Of a stretch of 20,357 nucleotides of DNA, positions 1 through 13,300 are shown in pieces. A model generated the notes under the pieces. That model ran no database searches and was not told the DNA's origin. It was given only the letters and a program-made list of their open reading frames with translations. The DNA comes from Thermoflexales bacterium (GTDB taxonomy: Bacteria > Chloroflexota > Anaerolineae > Fen-1058). The stretch's first letter is position 1. Every line of letters begins with the position of its first letter. The stretch is from NCBI GenBank assembly GCA_016931085.1, contig JAFGFO010000230.1:1-20357 (forward strand). Direction: 5' to 3'. Made by a program: the position numbers and the translations under genes.

Positions 1-1161
<1,161 letters not shown>

Positions 1162-1196
1162 AGTATCCTTTATAGCTCAGTATATACAAGCGGACC

Positions 1197-1225
1197 ATGA
1201 TAGCACCTTTTGCCATTCCATGCAA
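1197..1225 (-). promoter_or_regulatory. Putative typA promoter (extended -10)
   Basis: On the minus strand TTGCAT (1220-1225) is followed after exactly 17 bases by TATCAT (1197-1202), preceded by TGC, giving an extended -10 element. The predicted start of transcription is near 1190, leaving a leader of about 29 nt before the typA ATG. The -35 matches the consensus at only 3 of 6 positions, so the extended -10 carries most of the support. Confidence 0.5.
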
Positions 1226-1231
1226 CAGGCA

Positions 1232-1260
1232 TTTACAGTCTCTCCAATTTGTAGTACAAT
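1232..1260 (+). promoter_or_regulatory. Putative promoter of the giant surface-protein gene
   Basis: TTTACA (1232-1237) and TACAAT (1255-1260) are separated by exactly 17 bases, and each matches the sigma-70 consensus at 5 of 6 positions. Transcription would start near 1267, giving a leader of about 90 nt before the ATG at 1358. Only six bases separate its -35 from the -35 of the divergent typA promoter. Confidence 0.65.
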
Positions 1261-1343
1261 CGAATTTACCACCAGACGACCTTTTTCTCGCCGGCCGGAC
1301 GACTATTATTAGGAGTGTTGCCCGAATTTGGGACGATGCTCTC

Positions 1344-1350
1344 GAGGAGG
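1344..1350 (+). promoter_or_regulatory. Ribosome binding site that fixes the giant gene's start at 1358
   Basis: GAGGAGG lies seven bases before ATG 1358. This start puts a charged-then-hydrophobic signal peptide (MKRSRLF...) at the very N-terminus. The in-frame TTG at 1328 would put the binding site inside the coding region and add ten unrelated residues, so I prefer 1358. Confidence 0.85.
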
Positions 1351-1357
1351 TTCTGAA

Positions 1358-4300
1358 ATGAAGCGTAGCCGTTTGTTTGTCTATACAACCCTGTTCGTAT
1401 CTGTCCTGGTCGTTTTATTTGCCGCACGCCCCTTGGACGCCACTCCCATGAACGAGTTTGTCTTGGAGACCCGCGCGGTGGGTCAGCGTCTCAGCGCCGC
1501 CCGCCAGGTAGAGGCCGCCTGGCAGCGCGCCACCGACACGGGCGCCTACGAGTATACGAGCGAGCTCGTGCAGACCACCTGGCCGCTGCTCAAGCTCGAA
1601 AACGTCGGGCTGAGCAGCACCGAGGAACGCCTGTATATCGAGGGCGAAACCAATGTAGCGAACAAAGCCTTGTACATGAAATTGTGGTCAGGAGGCGGCA
1701 ATGCGCTCACCGGCGACAGCAGCCTCTCAATCCGCGTCGAAGGCGATCAGGCCTGGGGACGGACAGGGTCGAGCGACTGGCAAGAGTTGGAGGAGGACGT
1801 GACGGATCTCTTTGCGCCGGGCGGCGATCCCCTGGGTTACCTGGCCGCCGCGCGCGACGTGGCCCTGGCCGGCACAGAGACGCGCCGTCTGCCCTCGCCG
1901 GCCGAGGGAGTAGGGTACGAGGCGATCACCTTCGCCCGCTACACCTTCAAGCTGGATGGCCCGAGCTTTGCCCGCGCCATGCGCGACCAGATGGAGGCGG
2001 AACTGCTGCGCAAAGGTGAGCTGCCGCCTGGCGTGCGGCTGGATGTGGCGCGCGTCTACGCGGGTATGGAAGGCTCGGGTGAGATGTGGGTCGACGGCCG
2101 CGGCCTGCCCCTGCGCCTGGCCCTCCAGGCCGAGTTCCCACCCGATCGCCTTGAACGGGTCGAGGTGCACATCACAACAGATTTCACGTTTCGCTCGCTG
2201 GGGGTCGCGCCCAAGGTGGCAGGAGCGCTTGGCTCGCCGCCCGCAGGCGTATCCTGGCTCACAGGTGTATCCTCCAAGCTCCAATCGTCGCCCTTTATTC
2301 CCTATTCCCTACTCCCTACTCCTCAATCCCTGGGTTCTGCGCTCCCTGTCGCAGTCTGCATGGCGTTGGCGACCCTGCTCATCCTGTGCAGGAACTCGAA
2401 AAAACTGTACGCGACCGTGGTCGTAAGCATCGTCGTCTCGATGGTCTTTACCCCCCTGCTGCAAAGCCAGCACGCCTATGCCTTTCAAGAAAAGCAGGCC
2501 GCCGCCCATGCCCAGCTCGAAGAGCAGCGAGAGGCGCGCCAGGCGCAGCAAGAGGCCGAGGCCAGCCTATTGGCCAGGGATTTTGACCCGCACCAGGACC
2601 CCCTGGCAAATCAGCAAATCAGCAAATCAGCAAATCTGCAAGTCAGCAAATCAGCAAATCTGCAATCCTCTTCTCTATCTCCGCATACGCGTGAAATCTC
2701 TATCTCCTCCGCCGACACCGACGGCGATGGCCTGAGCGATGCCCAGGAAGAAGAGATCGGCACCCGCTCGGGCAAGGACTGCGGGGGAGACGCCGCCTGC
2801 CTGGCGGCGGCGGCTGACACCGACGGCGACGGCCTGGGCGACGGGATCGAGTTTTTCGAGCTGGGCACCCTTCCCACCGAGGCCGACAGCGACAATGACG
2901 GCCTCCACGACGGGGCCGAGGTGGCCGGCTTTGCCGACGCGTCTGGAAAGCGCTGGTACCTGGACCCGGCCAATGCCGATAGCAACGGCGATGGGGTGCC
3001 TGATTCGCTCGAATGTTTTGCCTCAGAGGGCGGCGAGCTGGAGGACTGCCCTGATACGGATGGAGATGGGACGCCGGACGTGTTTGACTTTGACGACGAC
3101 GAGGACGGGGTGCCGGATGAGCTGGACACGGCCCGCACGACGATGGTCGGCCAACTCGTGTCCGAGACGCTCCAGCTTCAAGACCGGACCTTTGAGTTCG
3201 AGCTGTCTGACTTGCAAGTGGACAGGCCGGTGTACATGGATTTCCAGCTCCGCCCGGCCAACCCCGATCACCTGTGGTACACGCTCAATGTGCTGGACTG
3301 GCCCTCGCCCGACAAGGAAGGCCAGGTGCAGCGCGTGAACGAGACCAAGCTTGGGGACAGCGGCAAGGATGCCAACGGCGATATGCGCTTGATCCCTCTG
3401 CTGGAAATCGAGATCCCCTTCCAGGCCGGGCACTATGGCAACCTGCCTGTTCTACCTGGCGCCCCCCAGCTAACGACCAGCCTCCCCATCACGGCCTGGC
3501 TGGACGTCGAGCAGGCCGAGATGTTTGCGCTCGCGGTCAGGAAAAAGAACCAGGCCGGCGATCTGTTGGTTTACGTGCCGCTGACGTTGATCCAGGATCG
3601 CGGCAACCGGCCGGTGGCCTTTGGGGCGCGCATGTTCTATCGGCCGAGCGTGGCCAGGGCGGATGGCTCTGGCCTGGCCGAGGCCGGGCCGGCCCAGAAA
3701 GCGCGCCTGGTGTGGCTGGTGCAGGCCAAGACGGATACGTGCACCCCGCCCGCCGGCCAAAGCTGGGATACCTACTGCGAAGACGACGCCCACTGGATCG
3801 AAAACGAGGGCGCGATCATCCACTCTTATTACGACGATTGGTACCTGACCGGCCTGTCGGTGCGAGAGGACCACGGGCTGAAGGTGGGGGTGGCGTTCGA
3901 AGACCCCGATTTTGTCGTCCGCCAGGGCTACGATCCGGCCACGCATTACGACGCCTATCTGTGGGGGCTGGCGCTTGGGTTGGACAAGAGCTTTATGGCC
4001 GGGCGCGACCAGGACGGCGATGGCCAGCGCGACTTGACCATCGCGGACATCCAGGCGCGCTTCGACCGGCGTTACAACCAGGCCGTGCCTGAGGAGGAGC
4101 GCTGGAGCATCCCCCAGGATGCGCTGCTCGTGGAGACCTACACCTTTACCCATCAGAGCTACCTCGCGCACATTCCTATGACGCACACCCCCCAAATCTT
4201 GAGCGGCTATTTTCTAGGCGCTGATGAGCAGCCCAAGATTCAAAACCCCAGCTTGCTCTTTTTGCGCGAGGAGCGCTTTCGCAGCGCCTCTTTGGACATG

Positions 4301-7300
4301 GCTAGCCCCGTCGTCCAACATTCGGTCGCCAGGCAAGGCGGCCTTTTGCCAACGAACCGGGTCAAGCTGAGCATGGGCCTGGAAGACGTTCCGGAAACCG
4401 AGCTGGTCGCCATGAACTGGTCGCCTTATCGGCACGTGGGGGCTGCTCTTTGGGAACAGGATTCGATCGACGAGTACGTTGCCAAGCTGCAGGGCCGCTT
4501 GCGGCCTAGCTTTGAGGCCGACAGTGACTTGGGCGTAGACCCTTTAGTCGTCGAGGGGGCGCTGGTGGTGGCCACGTCGTTCTACTTGACGCTCTTCGCC
4601 GGCCTCAACACGGTGGTCTGCATGCACGACACGCTGCTGGCGACGCCGGCGGCCCAAGATGACGCCGCGATCTCGTATTCCCTGGCCAAGCTGGGTGGCT
4701 CGATGGCCAAAATGGCCGTCATGGAAGTGGCCACCCAAGCGGCCAGGTTCATCAACTGGTGCGGCGGGCTGGGGATCAAGTTCCGCGGCGCGGGCTGGGC
4801 CGACGAGCTGCTGGGTTTTCTCAAGGCGACCGGCAGCGATGCCACCGGCACGCTGGGCGCCCTCAGCAACTTGTGGAAGGGCAAGAGCTTTTTGGGCAAA
4901 CTCGGCCCGGGGCTGTTGGTCGTGGGCGCACTGGCCGGCGTAGGCTTGATAACGTTTATCATTGCCGGCTCCCTGCTCGACTTGCGCGCGGTCGATTACG
5001 TCATCGCCGGCATCTCGCTGGCGGTAGCTATCTACAGCGTCTATTCCGCTATCAGTACCCTGGTGACGGTCGCCAAGGGCGGCTGGAACACGTTCGTCAA
5101 CGTGGCGAGCACGGTTACCAAGGCCTCGGTGGTGGCGGCCGTCATTGGCCTGATCATCACGGCCATCGCCGCGGTAGGCTTTTTCCTGTACGGCGTCATT
5201 TCCGGCGGCCTGGAATTCTTCTCGCTGGCCTTCGACCAGGCGCTGGCTAACATGGCGGCCACGCTGGTCGTGGCTGTCCTCATGACGGTGATCGCCCTGA
5301 TCCCGGTCGTGGGCGCGATTATCGTGGCCATCGTCGGCCTGATCGACGCGGTGATTGCCGTGGGCTGCCTGATCGCCGGCGAGTTTGTGGACATAGAGGG
5401 GGGCAGCCAATGGTGGCAGCGGATGCTCAAAAACTATGTCTGCCCTGGCATCAGCGGCTTCCTGGTCAAGCTGGTGACCTTTTCCATGTACAGCCAGGTC
5501 CCACTCATCGATCTCAAGGCCAAGGATCGTCTGAATTTGACCAATTTCAAAATCAACGTCACGGACCCCAGCCTGGGGATGGCGGTCGGGAACAAGCCGG
5601 CCATCAGCGCCGACGCCGTCACCACCTTGTACCGCAACTTGCCGATCAATCCCTACGACTGGCAGTATGTCGATGACTTTGAAGACGTGTACGGCGAGAT
5701 CGAGGAATTGGTCGAGGACATCGGTTGGGGCTTTGTCTACTTTTGGCAGTGGTTCGACGACTATATCGACGACGCCACCTTCCGCTACGCGTTCGTGCCG
5801 GCCGACCAGCCGTATCTCCAGGTCGAGACGGGCCAGATGCAAAGCGAGTGGCAGCCGGCCAGCTCCTGGGGCGGGTGGAGCTTTGCCGACAACAAGCGCT
5901 TTATGGCCACGCAGCGCGTCGACAGCAGCCGGCTCATCACCTTCACCCAGCCCGGCCTCAACGTGGACATGCCTCTCTACATGGAGGAGGCGTACGCCAT
6001 GTATGCCCAGGAGTGCATCATCGTGAGCGTGCCCGTCCCGCCCGGCATTCCTGTCCCGGTCGTCGTGTGCTGGCTGCGGGATGACAAGGGCGACTCGCGC
6101 ATCGACATGGGCGAAAGCTTCAAGTTCGACATCTTTCCCAGTGACCTGGACGGTTTTTACCGCCTGGCCGAGCGGGGGAGCGGCGGCTATGCCCTGGCCT
6201 GGGACGAGCGTTTCCCGGTGCTGGCTGACGCCGACGGCGACGGCCTGCGCAGCCAGGCGCTGGGCGGCAACGACCCCGACGACGGCTCGCCCGACAGCGA
6301 CCGCGACGGCGTGTCTGACTTTTACGAAATCCAGCACGGGATGAATCCTTTCCAGGCCGACGCTGACGGCGACGGGCTGGACGATTATTGGGAGCTTTTT
6401 TACCACACCGACCCCCTGCGGGCCGACACGGACGGCGACGGCCTGAGCGACAAGGAGGAAATCGACGGCTGGCAGTGCGTGTATGCCTTCGACGAGTTGG
6501 ACGAGCCGCTGGCCACGCTCGTCAGCTCCAATCCGCTCGATCCAGACACGGATGGCGATGGCCTGACGGACAAGCTCGAGAAGGCCTACGGCTACAACCC
6601 GCGCGTCTACTCGGAGCTGGACGTGCTGGCTATCTCGTCCAGGCTGGATGATCCGGACGGGATCGTCGCCCCCGGCGCGAGGCTGGCCTATACCGCCACC
6701 ATCGAAAACAACCTGCGCGACCGTTACGCGCTGGGTCTGCTGGAGCTTGACTTTCCCCTGGCCGTGCAGAACGAGGACGTCGAGGCTCGAATCTATACCC
6801 TGCCGCCCCGCCAGCAGGCCGCCATCGAGGGACATGTGACAGTCAGCCCCGGCTTGACCCGCTCGCAGGCGCTCAGCCTGACCAACCGGGCGGGAGCTAA
6901 TATCGCCGACCTGCGCGGTGAGGCCGGTGGGCGCATCCTGTGGCTCCACTTGAACGAGAGCGCGGGAGCCACCGCCTTTGCCGACGCTTCGCTGCTGGGC
7001 CACGACGGCGCCTGTTCGGGCAGCGCCTGCCCGGCCGCAGGCCTTGCCGGTTACGCCGGGTCTGGCCCGTACTTTGACGGCGTCGACGACGTGCTCGACG
7101 TGGCGCCGCTGGATGTGCCGGAAAGCGGCTACAGCCTGGCGTTGTGGTTCAAGACCACGTGCGCCAACTGCGGCTTGTTTTCCGTTGTGGCGGCGGGCAC
7201 GAGCGATTCCGACCGGCACGTGTACCTGTCGAACGGCAGGGTGTGCGCCCGTGTGTGGAGTAACGAGACCATCTGCAGCCCTGACGCCAGCTATGCCAAC

Positions 7301-10300
7301 GGCCAGTGGCATCACGTGGTGCACAGCCTGGGTGCGGAGGGACAAAAACTCTACCTGGACGGCGTGCGGCAGGCCAGCGGCAGCAAATCCAGCTCGAATT
7401 TTGACTGGCAAGACGCGGTCCGGGTGGGCTATTCCGTGGACGCCGGCCAGGGCCACTTCAGCGGCCTGATTGACGAAGTGGAGATTTACCCCAGAGCGTT
7501 GGCGGCGGAAGAGGCGGCGGCCTTTGTCAAAGATCCCGTTTTCCACGCCCGCTTCGACGACACGCAGTACGGCTACGTGTACGATGCAATGGCAGGGACT
7601 GCTTATCTGTATCTAGGCGATAATTCTTCCAACCAGCACGTGATCAAGTGCGACCCGCTCAAAAACGAGCCTCTCATTGTGATGTTCCCAAGCGAGCAGT
7701 TAAAGACTGGGCTCGATATGGCCTGTCCCACCCTGGGCGCCAGCGCGCCGCTGGGAAAGGGCTTGTCCCTGCCGGACCGCGCTGTCCCGTATCCCCTTTC
7801 GGCCGGGCCGAGCGCCAGCCTGGACCTCAGCGGCGGGCGCTTTAGCCAGGCGCTGTGGATTTACCCCCAGGCGACTACCAGTCACGCCCAGGGCGTGTTG
7901 GGCTATTCGCCCCAGGTCCACGACCCGGCCAACCCCGACAGCCAACGTGAAAGCAATTACCCGTCGCGAACGGCTTACCCGTCCATCTTTATCGTCGACC
8001 AGACCAAGCTCAGGCTTGGCTTTGGCGACGGCAGCTATTGGCGCTCTTTTACGAGCGACTCGATCTTGCGGTTGAACGCCTGGAATCACGTCGTGGTCAC
8101 CTACGGCGACGACGTGTACAGGGTGTACGTCGACGGCGAGGAAAAAGCCAGCCACTCGTTTGGCGCCGGCGTCAGGCCGTCGCCCACGGCCCAGTTCGAG
8201 ATCGGGCGCGGCACGCACTGCGCCACGATGCAAGATCGCGATCTGCATTGTATCAGTGAGGAAGCGTGCGACGACGGCGATTGCACGATATGGCGTTCGA
8301 TGGAATTCCGCGGCGTCTTTGATGGTTACACGACGTGGACTCACTATGGTGTCGATGCCGGCGAGGACCACGGCCACACCATCCTACGCAACTATTGCGA
8401 GAGCGGCACGCTGGAAGTGTGGGAAGATGACTGGGTGTTTGGAGTGAGGGATGACGAAAAGATCAGCTCGTATACCTTTAACTTTTACGATCCCTCCAGG
8501 TCCGAATGGTCGCAACTGTTCGAGGGCGGGCAAAAATGGTGGGAGGGCAGTACCGCCGTCAACCTCAACCTGACGCACGTGAATCCCTCTATACCTTTCA
8601 AGGGCAAGCTGGACGACCTGGCGATCTACCGGCGGACGTTGGCGGCCGAGGAGGTGCAGGACCTTTACGAGAGCACCTTCCGCCTGCTGGAGCTGCGCTT
8701 TGACCAGCCGCCCGGCAGCGCCGCGTTTGCCGACAGCTCGGGCAACGGCCGGGTGGGCACGTGCGACCCGGCCGCCGGCGCGTGCCCCGACAGCGGCCTG
8801 CCTGGCCGGGCTAACCAGGCCCTCCGCTTCGACGGGGCGAACGATTACGTCGCTTTGCCCGACCTGGGCAGCCAGGAGAGATTGGCGGTGGGCCTGTGGG
8901 TCAATGTGGCGCAGCTCCCCCTGTCTGGCACGTTGACCTCGCTGATCCATCACGATGGGTGGAACGCGGCCGGGCAGGTTCACATGCATCTGAATCACGA
9001 GGGAAAATTGACGTTCACCGTGAACAGCAATGCCCCCCACACCTTTGAGAGCAACTTTAGCTTTGCGAGCGCGTTGAACAGGTGGGTGCACCTGGCCTAC
9101 GTCTATGACAGCCTGGCCAAGACCTTTGCTCTCTACGTCGACGGCCATTTGGACGTGAGTGGCAGCTATACCACAGCTTATCCTGCCAGCCTGGGGCCGG
9201 CCCGCCTTGGCAGTTGGAATGGCTTTTCGGGATCAGGCGAAAGGTGGTTCAAGGGGCTGTTCGACTACGTCGTCGTGCTCAGACAGGCGCTGGACGCCAA
9301 CGGCGTGCGCGTCTTGATGAACGAGGCGCCCGCCCTCAGCCTGCGCCTGGACGAGCCGCTGCTGGCGCCGGGCACGTCGCTCACGACGACGACTTTTGCC
9401 AACGTGGCCGCTCCGGGCTTGAGCGGCGCGTGCGTGCTTTCGCCGGCCGAGAACGAGTGCGCCTGCCCGGCCGCCGGCGCCAAGGGCCAGATGCGCCAGG
9501 CGGTGGTCATGAGCGGCCTCTTGCACGACACGCCCACAGGGAGCGGCGCCTTCGAGTGCGTTTCCGTGCCCTCTGACAGCACGCCGGCCAGCTTTACGAT
9601 CGGCGGCTGGTTCAAGCCGGACAAAAAGCGCTGGAGCGGCGACCAGCAACTGATCCGCAAGGTGGGCAGCTACGAATTGTCCATCCTGGAAGGCACGCTG
9701 CAGGTTAGCTTCGACGTCGTCCAGGGCAGCCGCGCGCCGCAGGCCATCACCTCCATCGCCAGCCCAGGCTCTCTGCTGCTCAATCAATGGAATCACGTCG
9801 TGGCCACGTTCGAGTACGCCGGGGCCGCTGGCGGCGTCATGCGGCTGTATATCAATGGCAGCCAGCAGGCCAGCGGCACTATTCTCTGGGCCGCCGGGCA
9901 AAACGACAACCCGATCACGATCGGCAAGTCCTTTGCTGGCCGGGCGGACGAGATCGTGGTCTACAACTCGGCACTAGACAGGCGCGCCGTCAACGAGCTG
10001 TACGAGTACCAGGCCGCCTGGTATGACACCAGCAGCTCGCACGACATCACTGTCGACGTCGACGATCCAGGCGTCCGCCTGGACCTGTCCGCCGCCTATC
10101 TTCCCAGGCGCGACGTGGTGATGGCGGTGGTGGCCACCGACACGACTTCCCTGGTGACAGGGGTGGAGGTCAAGATCGAGGATAACTTCCAGACGCGGGA
10201 TTGGTTCGCCGCCAGCCGCGATCGAGACGTGTGGCTGTTCACCTTCGTCCCGCTGGCGGGCGGCGAGCACACCTTTTACGTGCGCGCTACCGATAGCGTG

Positions 10301-13300
10301 GGCCACGTGGCAGAAAGCCACAAGACCGTCATCTTGGATGGGGTCGCCCCGGTAGCGAGTCTCGACCCGGGCTTTACCGCCAACGTCCTGACACCTGTCA
10401 GCGACTCTGTGCGTCTGGCGGGCACGGCTTACGATCTGTCTGAGCAGGTGGGTTGGGCTAGCGGCCTGCGTGCCGTGTACGTCGACGTGGTGGACGGCCG
10501 GGGCGTCTCGGTCGGGGGTGAGCAGGCCGCCACTCTCGCCGGCGCCAACTGGTCGGTCAACTATCCCTTCCCATTCCCCTCTAACGGTCGCTATGCTATC
10601 CGCGTCCGGGCCGTGGATCGCGTGGGGAATGAGAGTAGGAACTGGGGCCGGTCTGCTCAGCCACCACGCCAGGTTTCCAGCAACGAGCTTCCAGTAACGA
10701 GCTCCCAGCAACCAGCTTCCAGCAGCCAGCAGCCTCTCATCCAGCTCGACGGCACTGCGCCCCTGGCCGACATCACCGGCCACAGCGGCGAGCGCTACGC
10801 CTTGGCGGGCGTCGGGGCATCCCTCCCCGTCATCACCGGCACCGTCAGCGAAGTACCCTATCCCACCGGCCCAGCGCTGCACATGCACCTGGAAGAAGCC
10901 CCAGGCGCGGCGCTGTTCCACGACGGCTCCAGGTACCAGGCCGCCGGCGCGTGTTCTGGCGGAGCCTGCCCCAACGCGGGCCTGGCCGGCCAGTCGGGAC
11001 TGGCGGCCGGCTTTGATGGGGGGGATGCGATCAACCTGGGCCGCAGCCTCCCTCTTGGCACGCTGCCCAACGCCGGAGGGTTCAGCCTCATGGCGTGGGT
11101 CAATCTGAGCAGCACCACTGGCTTGCAGCACATCCTGGCCTCCGCCAAGACGGCTAGCCCGGGCAACGGTTTTGGCTTTGCCGTCAAGGACGCCGGCCTG
11201 CAGCTCGATGCCTACGGCGCCGGGCTGTATGAGACCAGCCAGGTCACGCTCACCAGCGGCGCCTGGACGCACGTGGCCGTGGTGGTGGAACGGGCCGCCG
11301 CCAGCCAGGCCCAGGTGGCCACGTTCTACGTCGACGGCCTGGCGCGGCAGACCATCACCCACACGACGCCCATCAGCGCCAACCTGGACGACGACACGCT
11401 GGTTGGCCTGGGCCTGCACGGGCTGCTTGACGAGCTAGTCGTGTACGACCGGGCGCTCACGGCGGATCAAATCCTGTCCATCGCCCGGCCGGCCGCCGGC
11501 GGCGTGGCCTCTCTGGAGATTGGCTTTCTGCACGTCAAGGATCGGGACGACCCGGAGGGCATCACCTGGCTGCCGGTGGCCCTGGATCAAGCTGGCGAGG
11601 CTTTCTCGACCTGGCACTATACGCTGCCGGCTGGACTGCAAGGTCCGTACCAGGTCCATCTCCGCACAACGGACGCGTTCAGCCAGTCCCTTACCTTGCC
11701 CAATGTGTGGCAGGGTGATGTGGACACCTTGGCTCCCGATGCGCAACTGGTGCACTACGGGCCGCGCTTCCCCGGCGATCGGGACATTTACTGGTGCGAG
11801 GCGGAGGATTTCAACCTGAGCAGCTACAACTATGACTGCCCGGCGCCAGGCTCGCAAGCGTTCTACCAGGACGCGGCCTGGTACACGGCGCTGTTTTCGC
11901 AGACCAAGCTCTACCGTTACCAATCGCCGCCTGCCCTGGTGCAAAGCGTCTCTCCGGCAGATACCTTGACGGCGTGCGATCTCTTTGGGGCTTGCACGAG
12001 CGTCACCCGCACGAGCTATGCCGAGCCGTGGACGGCGGGCGTGGTCATCTTGACGCCCACCACGGGCAGTGTCTTTACCACGCTCGATCCCATCCAGGTC
12101 AGCGGCCAAGCCTACGCTCAGGCTGGCCTGCAGGACTTGACCGTGACGGCCAACGAGCAGTCCATTCACACGAGTCCCCTGACCGGCACGAGCCAGGCAT
12201 GGACGGCCAACTGGAGCCCTAGCGCTGACGGCGCTTATCGCCTGCTGGCGGCCATCCACGACACGAGCGCGCGGGCGATCACCTCGGCGGCGCCGATTGC
12301 CGGCAAGGCCGGCCTGGAGACGCTCGTCTACGTGGATCGCGGCGCGCCCCAGATTAGCATCGCGACCGAGCGCATCACGCGCCAAAACTTTGCCAACGGC
12401 TACGTCAGCGTCCGTGGGCAGGTCAACGAGAGCGCGGGCATTTCGAGCCTGCAGGCCAGGCTCAACGACGGCGAGTGGCAAGATATCCCTCACACCTTCC
12501 AGCCGGGTTGGCAGCCGTGGAGCGCGTCCTTGTACGCCGGCTCGCTGGCCCCGCCGGACGGCCAGACCTATACCCTGACTGCCCGCGTCGTCGACGTGGC
12601 GGGCCGTGAAGCGGTGGCGAGCCGGCTGCTCCCGGCCGACGCCGCTGCCCCGGCTGCCTTTGAGATCACGCTGGCTTATACGGATAGCGCCGGGCTAGAG
12701 CAAGTCATCCGGCCGGGCGCGACCATCCACGATGTGCTCTCGCCCACTTTGATGGGCGTCTGGACAGCCTCGGCGGATGGAAGCCATCCGGGCGGCAGCA
12801 GCGGCCCGGTCAGCTATCACGTCGAGTGGATCGAGCACCTGACCCAGACGACGAGGGTCTTGCAGAGCGCGGACGTGTCTGATCCGCGCCTGGCGACACT
12901 TGCCGCTGGCGAGGCGCAAAAGCTGTCCCTCCGCGTGACGGCCCGCGACGCCTACGACAACCAGACCGTTCAAGCGTTTGGACCGTTCTACGTGGATTAC
13001 GAGCGCACCCCGGCCTACGTGGGGTTGGACGCCAGCGGCGGGCTTGGCAGGCCGCCGTATCGCGGCTGGCTGGAAGCGCCTTGCAACCTGCTTGGGGTCG
13101 ACGAGCGCATCGCGCTCCATGCCCAGGCCGGCGCAGCGCTGGGCGACGCTCAGCGCTTTTACGCCACCTGGCACACGCCCGCCCCCTCGCAGGGGGAGGG
13201 TCGGGGTGGGGGTCTGCGCCTGGCGTGGACGGGCGCCAACTGGGACGGCGACGGCGATCTGTTCATCTATCTCGACGTGGTGGATGCCCAGCACCCACAG

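Noticed and set aside
1328..1357. TTG start ten codons upstream of ATG 1358 for the giant gene
   Set aside because: It would translate the strong GAGGAGG site and place ten residues before the signal peptide; ATG 1358 has correct spacing.
2609..2664. Possible CRISPR-like array
   Set aside because: Units are 8 bp and contiguous with no spacers; this is a simple tandem repeat within a coding frame.
4544..7546. A 1000-codon open frame on the minus strand, opposite the giant gene
   Set aside because: It mirrors the forward protein: its Val/Gly/Ala runs are the complement of DADGDGL repeats and hydrophobic helices. GC-rich coding DNA commonly leaves the antisense frame open. It has no convincing domain, ribosome site or promoter.
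9974..11419. A 481-codon minus-strand frame
   Set aside because: It overlaps well-supported LamG and Ig-like coding on the plus strand and shows no protein-like features.
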